In this document: piece after piece, positions 5,783-10,853 of the stretch
How the letters are laid out: each line of letters starts with the position of its first letter
How positions within the stretch are numbered: position 1 is the stretch's first letter
Source: an uncultured Clostridia bacterium
GTDB lineage: Bacteria > Bacillota > Clostridia > Oscillospirales > Acutalibacteraceae
DNA length: 10,853 bases
Reading direction: 5' to 3'
NCBI GenBank assembly: GCA_946004305.1
Contig: CAMFZJ010000040.1
Location: 1 to 10,853, forward strand
Notes under the pieces: model-generated
Seen by the model: the letters and a program-made list of their open reading frames with translations, nothing else
What the model was told of the DNA's origin: nothing
Databases searched by the model: none
Program-made: the position numbers and the translations under genes

Positions 5783-6250
5783 ATGAGAATCGGTCACGGA
5801 TATGATGTTCATAAGCTCGTTGAAAACCGCAAACTGATTTTAGGCGGAGTTGATATTCCTTATGAAAAGGGCTTGCTGGGTCATAGTGATGCAGATGTAT
5901 TGCTTCACGCAATAATGGACGCTTTGTTAGGTGCGGCTGCGTTAGGTGACATAGGTAAGCTGTTTCCTGATAATGATGATAAGTTTTTAGGGGCAGACAG
6001 TACTCTGCTGTTAAAAAAAGTTTGTCAGGTTCTTTCTGATAATGGCTATAGGATTGTCAATATTGATTCTACTGTAATCGCTCAAAAGCCTAAGCTAAAG
6101 TCTTATATAGATGCTATGAGAACTAATATAGCCAATGCTTGCAATATTGATATTTCTCAGGTAAGCGTAAAAGCTACTACAGAGGAAAAGCTTGGATTTA
6201 CAGGCAGCGGAGAGGGTATATCATCTCACGCAGTTTGTATAATAGAATAG
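5783..6250 (+). CDS. ispF: 2-C-methyl-D-erythritol 2,4-cyclodiphosphate synthase
   Basis: IspF closes the diphosphate ring, releasing CMP, to give methylerythritol cyclodiphosphate in the MEP pathway, acting as a trimer with one divalent metal per active site. The 155-residue protein is full length. The metal ligands are visible as D8-V-H10 in the opening R-I-G-H-G-Y-D-V-H block and H42 in L-L-H-A-I-M-D-A. The G-H-S-D-A-D motif (33-38), G-D-I-G-K-L-F-P-D (55-63), and the C-terminal K-A-T-T-E-E-K-L-G-F-T-G block of the CDP and metal site are intact. The gene starts two bases after the ispD stop, so the two are surely co-transcribed. The hairpin at 6266-6301 follows. Confidence 0.97.
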   Translation: MRIGHGYDVHKLVENRKLILGGVDIPYEKGLLGHSDADVLLHAIMDALLGAAALGDIGKLFPDNDDKFLGADSTLLLKKVCQVLSDNGYRIVNIDSTVIAQKPKLKSYIDAMRTNIANACNIDISQVSVKATTEEKLGFTGSGEGISSHAVCIIE

Positions 6251-6265
6251 TATATGTAATAAAAT

Positions 6266-6301
6266 AAACACCTTGTTCATATTTATGAATGAGGTGTTTT
6301 T
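6266..6301 (+). terminator. Hairpin after ispF that contains the ribosome binding site of the next gene
   Basis: A 15-bp stem pairs 6266-6280 with 6285-6299 (two wobble pairs, loop ATTT) and ends in a T run (6297-6301). It looks like a terminator for the ispDF unit. The 3' arm contains GAGGTG (6291-6296), the only good ribosome binding site for the carboxypeptidase gene starting at 6302. In a read-through transcript the site would therefore be base-paired. Termination strength is uncertain because part of the T run lies in the stem. Confidence 0.7.
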
Positions 6302-7444
6302 ATGTTTAAACGTGTAATTTCAAGTTTGATTTGTATAACAATTTTAATATCAATTTGTGCTATTAATGCTTCTGCAATAACTGATGATGAAATTTCAGCC
6401 CCGGCGGCAGTACTGATAGAATCTAAAACCAATAAAGTGCTGTATGAAAGAAATGCTCACCAAAAAAGAGCCTGCGCCTCTATTACAAAGGTTATGACCT
6501 TGCTTCTTGTAATGGAAGCAATAGATAACGGCAAGCTTAAACTAAATGATACTCTGTCAGCATCAGCTCATGCTGCTTCTATGGGCGGTTCGGATATTTG
6601 GCTTGAAGAAGGTGAGAAAATGTCAGTAAACGACCTGATTAAAGCAACAGCAGTTGCTTCAGCTAATGATGCAGCCGTAGTTCTTGCAGAGGCTATCAGC
6701 GGCAGCGAACAGAGTTTTGTTGCAGAAATGAACAAAAAGGCTAAATCTCTGGGAATGAACGATACAACATTTAAGAACTGTAATGGTCTGGATGAAGAAG
6801 GTCACTTAACCTCTGCTTTTGACGTGGCAATTATGTCCAGCGCATTAATTAAATACGAGAAAATATTTGATTATACATCAATATGGCTTGATTATCTTCG
6901 TGATGGTAAAACTCAAATTGTAAATACTAATAAGCTTTTAAAAACATACAACGGAATAACAGGATTGAAAACCGGAACTACAGATGATGCAGGCTGTTGT
7001 ATGAGTGCTACAGCTAAAAGGGATAATATGTCCTTAATTGCCGTAGTATTGGGATGTGACAACGGAACATCCCGCTTTGGTGACGCAGCAACACTTCTGG
7101 ATTATGGCTTTTCAAACTATAAGGTGCAAAACCTTAACCTTCCAAAAGAAGCCACAAAAGCTGTTGAGGTTAAGGGCGGTATGGTTGATAAGGTAGATTT
7201 AATGTGTGCTGAACCGGGCTCTGTTGTAGCAGAAAAGGCTTCCTCAGCAGATATTACATATAAATGCAACATAAAACAAGATATTGAAGCACCTGTAAAG
7301 ATTGGAGATAATTTGGGCACGGTGACCTATTATTCCGGCGACAAGAAAATTAAAACCTGTATTATCTCAGCAAAGACATCTGTAGAGAAAATGACCTTTA
7401 GCTCAGTAGTTTCCGGTTTTTTTAATGCTATATTAGAATTATGA
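6302..7444 (+). CDS. Secreted D-alanyl-D-alanine carboxypeptidase (DacF-like, peptidase S11)
   Basis: This penicillin-binding protein removes the terminal D-alanine from peptidoglycan pentapeptides outside the membrane. The 380-residue precursor starts with a signal peptide (K3-R4, hydrophobic 5-20, likely cut after A-S-A at 23-25). All three active-site motifs are present: S60-I-T-K63 with the nucleophile serine, S120-A-N122, and K223-T-G225. About residues 270-360 form the C-terminal beta domain of the PBP5 family. The final M-T-F-S-S-V-V-S-G-F-F-N-A-I-L stretch could be an amphipathic membrane anchor. Length and gene setting resemble B. subtilis DacF (389 residues, forespore expressed), but I cannot tell DacF from a vegetative DacA. 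The only ribosome binding site, GAGGTG (6291-6296), lies in the hairpin before it. No strong promoter of its own is evident, and no terminator separates it from pgi. Confidence 0.93.
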   Translation: MFKRVISSLICITILISICAINASAITDDEISAPAAVLIESKTNKVLYERNAHQKRACASITKVMTLLLVMEAIDNGKLKLNDTLSASAHAASMGGSDIWLEEGEKMSVNDLIKATAVASANDAAVVLAEAISGSEQSFVAEMNKKAKSLGMNDTTFKNCNGLDEEGHLTSAFDVAIMSSALIKYEKIFDYTSIWLDYLRDGKTQIVNTNKLLKTYNGITGLKTGTTDDAGCCMSATAKRDNMSLIAVVLGCDNGTSRFGDAATLLDYGFSNYKVQNLNLPKEATKAVEVKGGMVDKVDLMCAEPGSVVAEKASSADITYKCNIKQDIEAPVKIGDNLGTVTYYSGDKKIKTCIISAKTSVEKMTFSSVVSGFFNAILEL

Positions 7445-7461
7445 ATTTTTAATATTTAATA

Positions 7462-7490
7462 TTGCATAAGAAGTCAATTTGTGGTAGAAT
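7462..7490 (+). promoter_or_regulatory. Extended -10 sigma-A promoter of pgi
   Basis: TTGCAT (7462-7467) and TAGAAT (7485-7490) are 17 bases apart. The -10 is preceded by TGG (7482-7484), making an extended TGn -10 element. The predicted start is near 7497, giving a leader of about 50 bases. It lies in the AT-rich gap after the carboxypeptidase gene, where no terminator is apparent. Confidence 0.75.
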
Positions 7491-7535
7491 AATCCTATAT
7501 AAATATTATATGGTTTGGTAATCCATATTTTTATT

Positions 7536-7542
7536 GGAGGAG
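7536..7542 (+). promoter_or_regulatory. Ribosome binding site that fixes the pgi start at 7549
   Basis: GGAGGAG ends six bases before the ATG at 7549. A TTG at 7534 is in frame and would add five residues (encoded mostly by the binding site itself), so it is not a real start. Confidence 0.88.
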
Positions 7543-7548
7543 ATTAAT

Positions 7549-8886
7549 ATGTCTACTAAATTAATTGACAAGTATCTTAATGGTTTTGTGGGTGAAGATG
7601 AGTATAAGGGCATTGAAGCTCAGATAAAAACTGCACATACTACACTTCATAACGGTACAGGTCTTGGTAATGATTTTATCGGTTGGGTTGACCTTCCTAC
7701 AAATTATGACAAAGATGAGTTTGAACGTATTAAGAAATCAGCTGAAAAGATTAAAAATGATACTGATGTGTTCGTAGTAATAGGTATTGGTGGTTCTTAT
7801 TTAGGCGCAAGAGCTGCAATTGAGTTTTTAAATTCACCAAACTATAATTCCTTTGCAAAAGATACACCTCAGATTTATTTTACAGGTAATTCTATCAGTT
7901 CTTCTGCACTTTCTGATATTATCGAGCTTTGTGAAGGCAAAGATGTATCAATTAATATGATTTCAAAGTCAGGTACTACTACTGAGCCTGCTATTGCATT
8001 TAGAGTTTTCAGAGAGTTACTGGAAAAGAAGTATGGCAAAGAAGGCGCAAGAGAAAGAATCTACTGCACAACTGATAAAGCAAAGGGTACTCTTAAGGAA
8101 TTGGCAGATAAGGAAGGCTATGAAACATTTGTAGTTCCTGATGATGTAGGCGGCAGATTTTCTGTACTTACAGCTGTGGGACTTCTTCCTATTGCTGTAT
8201 CCGGTGCTGATATTGACGCTCTTATGAAGGGTGCTAAGAAGGCTCAGGATGAGTTTAATAATGATGATTTAGCAACAAATGATTGCTATAAATACGCCGC
8301 AATCCGCAATATTCTCTACAACAAAGGCTATTCAACAGAAATTATGGTTTCTTATGAGCCTGCATACGCAATGATGAATGAATGGTTTAAACAGCTTTTC
8401 GGCGAGTCTGAGGGTAAGGATAATAAAGGTATCTATCCTTCAAGCGTTATTTTCTCAACAGATCTCCATTCACTCGGTCAGTATATTCAGGACGGCAGAC
8501 GTAATCTTTTTGAAACTGTAGTTACTTTTGATAAATGTAAAAAAGAAATTACTTTAGGCACAGATCCTACAAATGTTGACGGTCTTAATTTCCTTGCAGG
8601 CAAAACAATGAGTTTTGTAAATCAAAAGGCATTTGAGGGTACAGTTCTTGCTCATAATGACGGCGGTGTGCCTAATATCGTTCTCAATGTTGAACAGATG
8701 GATGAGTTTAATCTGGGATATTTAATCTATTTCCTTGAAAAAGCCTGTGCAATTTCCGGTTATGTTCTTGGTGTAAATCCATTCAATCAGCCGGGTGTTG
8801 AAAGCTATAAAAAGAATATGTTTGCTCTCCTTGGCAAGCCGGGTTATGAAGAACAAAAGGCTGAGCTTGAGGCGAGATTAAAATAA
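7549..8886 (+). CDS. pgi: Glucose-6-phosphate isomerase
   Basis: Pgi interconverts glucose 6-phosphate and fructose 6-phosphate in glycolysis and gluconeogenesis, in the cytoplasm. From the ATG at 7549 it has 445 residues, near the 450 of the B. subtilis enzyme. Visible landmarks are G79-I-G-G-S-Y-L-G-A and S139-K-S-G-T-T-T-E-P, which bind the sugar phosphate, and G-G-R203-F-S-V-L-T-A-V-G-L-L-P. The catalytic glutamate E286 lies in Q-L-F-G-E-S-E-G-K, H307 in D-L-H-S-L-G-Q, and the catalytic lysine K421 in Q-P-G-V-E-S-Y-K-K-N. All core residues are intact. The expression signals (promoter at 7462-7490 and a strong ribosome binding site) suit a highly expressed housekeeping gene. A small P-loop gene follows 35 bases later without a terminator. 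Confidence 0.97.
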   Translation: MSTKLIDKYLNGFVGEDEYKGIEAQIKTAHTTLHNGTGLGNDFIGWVDLPTNYDKDEFERIKKSAEKIKNDTDVFVVIGIGGSYLGARAAIEFLNSPNYNSFAKDTPQIYFTGNSISSSALSDIIELCEGKDVSINMISKSGTTTEPAIAFRVFRELLEKKYGKEGARERIYCTTDKAKGTLKELADKEGYETFVVPDDVGGRFSVLTAVGLLPIAVSGADIDALMKGAKKAQDEFNNDDLATNDCYKYAAIRNILYNKGYSTEIMVSYEPAYAMMNEWFKQLFGESEGKDNKGIYPSSVIFSTDLHSLGQYIQDGRRNLFETVVTFDKCKKEITLGTDPTNVDGLNFLAGKTMSFVNQKAFEGTVLAHNDGGVPNIVLNVEQMDEFNLGYLIYFLEKACAISGYVLGVNPFNQPGVESYKKNMFALLGKPGYEEQKAELEARLK

Positions 8887-8921
8887 AATCAAAAGTATAA
8901 AATATAAGGAGGAAGTATAGT

Positions 8922-9338
8922 ATGGTTACTTTACTTATTGGAAAAAAAGGTTCAGGAAAAACAAAGAAGTTAATTCAGCTTGCTAATGAAGCTGTTGCTG
9001 CTTCACAGGGAAATGTTGTAGTTATTGAAAAAGGTGCAAAGCTTACTTACGACATTACTTCTAAAGCAAGACTTATTGATACTGATCAGTACTCAGTAAG
9101 TGGTTATGATATGCTTTTTGGTTTTATCAGCGGTATCTGTGCAGGTAACTATGACGTTACAGATATTCTTGTTGATTCAACATTCAAGATTTGTCCTTCT
9201 GCTGTAGATGGTATTGAAGATTTCACAAAGAAGCTTCAGGATCTTTCAGAAACAGCTCAGACAAATATCGTATTATTAATTTCTGCGTCTGAGGATGAAC
9301 TTCCAAGCTCAATCAACGCTGTTTGTGAAAAGCTTTAA
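8922..9338 (+). CDS. Small P-loop (Walker A/B) ATP-binding protein of unknown function
   Basis: This 138-residue protein carries a textbook Walker A motif, G7-K-K-G-S-G-K13-T14, after a short first strand. The Walker B-like strand D81-I-L-V-D85-S follows a hydrophobic stretch. A third strand at about 114-121 (T-N-I-V-L-L-I-S) fits a compact P-loop fold. No helicase, kinase lid or ABC signature is visible, so the substrate is unknown. At about half the size of most P-loop NTPases it may have only the core nucleotide-binding fold, or it may act with a partner. The ribosome binding site AAGGAGG (8906-8912) is strong and the gene is probably expressed with pgi from the promoter at 7462-7490. The terminator at 9360-9392 ends the unit. 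I do not recognise a named family. Confidence 0.85.
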   Translation: MVTLLIGKKGSGKTKKLIQLANEAVAASQGNVVVIEKGAKLTYDITSKARLIDTDQYSVSGYDMLFGFISGICAGNYDVTDILVDSTFKICPSAVDGIEDFTKKLQDLSETAQTNIVLLISASEDELPSSINAVCEKL

Positions 9339-9359
9339 TAAAGTATAATTTAATAATTT

Positions 9360-9392
9360 GAGGCTGTTTCTATTTTTGAAACAGCCTCTTTT
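9360..9392 (+). terminator. Strong rho-independent terminator after the P-loop gene
   Basis: A perfect 11-bp stem GAGGCTGTTTC/GAAACAGCCTC (9360-9370 with 9378-9388), with a 7-base loop, is followed by TTTT. It closes the pgi unit. The reverse-strand tadA gene also runs toward it and stops at 9430, but on that strand the hairpin is followed by AAATTA, a poorer tail. Confidence 0.9.
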
Positions 9393-9429
9393 GTGTATTT
9401 ATTGATGATAATGTAAAAATTGTAAACGG

Positions 9430-9876
9430 TTATTTTCTTAAATTTTTAAAAAAATCTTTAATCAAATTGCTACATTCTGATTCTAATATACCGCCTTCAA
9501 ATTTTGGCCTGAAGTTATTTGGCATATTAAGTACATTTAGCGCTGAACCACATGCTCCGTTTTTTGTATCATATGCACCAAAGTAAACATTAGGGATTTT
9601 TGCATTTACAATTGCTCCTGCACACATTGGGCATGGCTCAAGTGTTACATATAGTTCACATTCCCATAACCGCCAGCCTCCAAGTTTTTCACAAGCTTGA
9701 TAAATAGCGTCAAGTTCTGCGTGAAAAACTGCATTTTTTCGTGTTTCTCGCTTGTTATAGGATTTTGATATTACTTCATTGTCTTTTGTAACAACTGCTC
9801 CTACAGGTATTTCTCCAAGCTTATAAGCTTTTTTAGCTTCTGCAAGGGCGATTTTCATAAAATATTCTCTATCCAT
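9430..9876 (-). CDS. tadA: tRNA-specific adenosine deaminase
   Basis: TadA deaminates adenosine 34 of tRNA-Arg(ACG) to inosine, letting it read several arginine codons. The 148-residue protein has the deaminase zinc site: H52-A-E54 (zinc ligand and proton-shuttling glutamate) and P81-C82-P-M-C85. The usual N-terminal A-x-x-E-A-x-x-A...G-E-I-P-V-G-A-V-V (14-29) and N41 near the substrate pocket are present. The length and the late F-G-A-Y-D-x-K-x-G-A-C-G-S stretch favour TadA over cytidine deaminase or guanine deaminase. The start overlaps the stop of the protease gene by eight bases, and the preceding AGGT is weak and about ten bases away, so translation is probably coupled. A second in-frame ATG six codons later lacks a binding site. 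Confidence 0.96.
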   Translation of the reverse strand: MDREYFMKIALAEAKKAYKLGEIPVGAVVTKDNEVISKSYNKRETRKNAVFHAELDAIYQACEKLGGWRLWECELYVTLEPCPMCAGAIVNAKIPNVYFGAYDTKNGACGSALNVLNMPNNFRPKFEGGILESECSNLIKDFFKNLRK

Positions 9877-10822
9877 AATTAAAAAAACCTGTATATGAAA
9901 TAATTTCTAATATGAGGACGCCTAAAAAGAAAACCATACCTACTGATGTAAAGCTATTTGTAATTTTTGTCTTAAAGGAAATTATATCATTATTTTTATT
10001 TTTTATGTTAAACAGAGTTTTATCCTTAGATAGAATGATTGCAGAAATTATTGCCAGAGTGACAATTATAAACATAGTAACTGAGTAAAATGTATTCAGT
10101 TGATGATATGTGAATGTCATAGAAGATTCCATAATGGAAATAACTACCGCATAAAAATTGTTTAGGAAGTGGATGATTATTGTCGGCAGTAATGTGTTAG
10201 TTTTAATAACAATAAAGCCAAAAACCAGTCCCAAAATGAAAGCAAAAGGAATCTGAACGATATTTCCGTGAAGGACAGCAAAAAGCACAGCTGATATTAT
10301 TACAGCAAAAGAATCACCAAATTGTCTAAGCTTTCCTAAGACTATTCCCCTGAGAGCAAATTCTTCAGAAATTGCCGGAACAACAGCAACACTTAGAATA
10401 TACAGCATATTCTCTAATGGTGAATATGTTGTATAATCCATATCCATTTTATTTGATATTCCCACTAATGACATATTGTGTATAAATATTTCAGCAACAT
10501 AATCCCCAATAAAAGCCATTCCGAATCCAACTGATACCAATAACATTAATTTGGTGAATTTTATTTTCTGAAAGGGTACAATTTTTTGCAGTGAGGTTTT
10601 CGATAATTTACAATAGATAAATCCAGGTATTATTAAGCATGCTAAAGAAGTAATACTCATTATAATATATAAATTGATGTTATCATTAGCGCTTACACCA
10701 CCAATGATTGAAATAGTTAAAAAGATAATTGGTACGACAATCATTGATAAAAAGCAGGTGAAAAGGTAAAATCCTAAACCACTGCATGTTTTTCGCAATT
10801 GTAGCTTGTAATAATAATCCAT
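9869..10822 (-). CDS. CPBP-family (CAAX-like) intramembrane glutamic protease
   Basis: This 317-residue protein has about eight hydrophobic membrane segments and the CPBP/Abi signature. The catalytic pair E153-E154 lies in S-E-E-F-A-L-R158-G, the second motif is F181-A-V-L-H185-G-N, and the third is H218-F-L-N-N. These are the conserved residues of the CAAX prenyl protease Rce1-like family in membranes. Bacterial members act in bacteriocin self-immunity, protein processing and stress, and the substrate cannot be told from sequence. No bacteriocin gene is visible nearby. The start is supported by GGAGTG before the ATG on the reverse strand. It precedes tadA in one transcript unit and overlaps it by eight bases. 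The reverse-strand promoter lies beyond the window, which ends 31 bases upstream of the start. Confidence 0.93.
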   Translation of the reverse strand: MDYYYKLQLRKTCSGLGFYLFTCFLSMIVVPIIFLTISIIGGVSANDNINLYIIMSITSLACLIIPGFIYCKLSKTSLQKIVPFQKIKFTKLMLLVSVGFGMAFIGDYVAEIFIHNMSLVGISNKMDMDYTTYSPLENMLYILSVAVVPAISEEFALRGIVLGKLRQFGDSFAVIISAVLFAVLHGNIVQIPFAFILGLVFGFIVIKTNTLLPTIIIHFLNNFYAVVISIMESSMTFTYHQLNTFYSVTMFIIVTLAIISAIILSKDKTLFNIKNKNNDIISFKTKITNSFTSVGMVFFLGVLILEIISYTGFFNYG

Positions 10823-10853
10823 ATAATCACTCCATTATAAATCTTATCATAAT

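Noticed and set aside
5217..5912. A 231-codon open frame on the reverse strand across ispD and ispF
   Set aside because: It is antisense to two certain genes, rich in Cys, Asn and Tyr as expected for a shadow frame, and resembles no protein family.
6216..6243. TATAAT at 6238-6243 in the last codons of ispF, with GTATA at 6216-6220, as a promoter for the carboxypeptidase gene
   Set aside because: No good sigma-A -35 lies at the right distance, and the match to the sigma-F -10 is poor. A start here would also include the whole hairpin that hides the ribosome binding site.
7508..7528. Small hairpin ATATGG/CCATAT in the pgi leader
   Set aside because: Only six mostly A:T pairs around a nine-base loop, with no further structure; expected by chance in AT-rich leaders and too small for a riboswitch.
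9869..10822. CPBP protease as part of a bacteriocin or defence system
   Set aside because: No bacteriocin precursor, transporter or defence gene is within the window, and its operon partner is the housekeeping gene tadA.
10834..10839. A perfect TATAAT on the reverse strand just upstream of the protease gene
   Set aside because: It abuts the ribosome binding site (10828-10833 on that strand), so a transcript starting the usual distance downstream would lose the site. The -35 region would also lie at or beyond the window end.

Overview
The window reads as ordinary chromosome of a low-GC, spore-forming Firmicute, most likely a gut-type member of the Clostridia (Oscillospiraceae/Ruminococcaceae-like). 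This is inferred from the AT-rich genes, the strong AGGAGG-type ribosome binding sites, the dipicolinate synthase genes (made only for endospores), the MEP isoprenoid genes and a DUF1540 protein. The species cannot be named from sequence alone. I see no CRISPR array, transposase, phage gene, tRNA, rRNA or classical riboswitch. No stretch over about 120 bases lacks a gene, apart from small regulatory gaps.

The first 42 bases are not biological. They are an Illumina Nextera adapter, including an 8-base i5 index, left on the end of an assembled contig. Genomic sequence starts at about base 43.

Layout. (1) 67-903, +: a membrane-anchored protein with two related beta-rich extracytoplasmic domains. 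It converges on (2) 978-1331, -, an unrecognised small membrane-anchored protein; a bidirectional terminator lies between them. (3) 1452-1637, +: a small cysteine-rich DUF1540 protein with its own terminator. (4) 1763-3186, +: dpaA-dpaB, overlapping by 4 bases, behind a possible sporulation (sigma-K/E-like) promoter and closed by a terminator. (5) 3299-6250, +: a tight run of four genes behind a near-consensus sigma-A promoter: zinc-ribbon membrane protein, metY, ispD, ispF. (6) 6302-7444, +: a secreted D-Ala-D-Ala carboxypeptidase whose ribosome binding site lies inside a hairpin that follows ispF. (7) 7549-9338, +: pgi and a small P-loop protein behind an extended -10 promoter, ending in a strong terminator. 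(8) 9430-10822, -: a CPBP-family membrane protease and tadA, overlapping by 8 bases and transcribed toward the pgi unit.

The genes cover housekeeping functions (isoprenoid precursors, methionine/sulfur assimilation, glycolysis, tRNA wobble editing), cell-wall maturation and sporulation. I found no convincing undescribed system. The most useful observations are the adapter contamination, the hairpin that could hide the carboxypeptidase ribosome binding site, the candidate sporulation promoter that fixes the dpaA start, and several uncharacterised small proteins with clear architecture.
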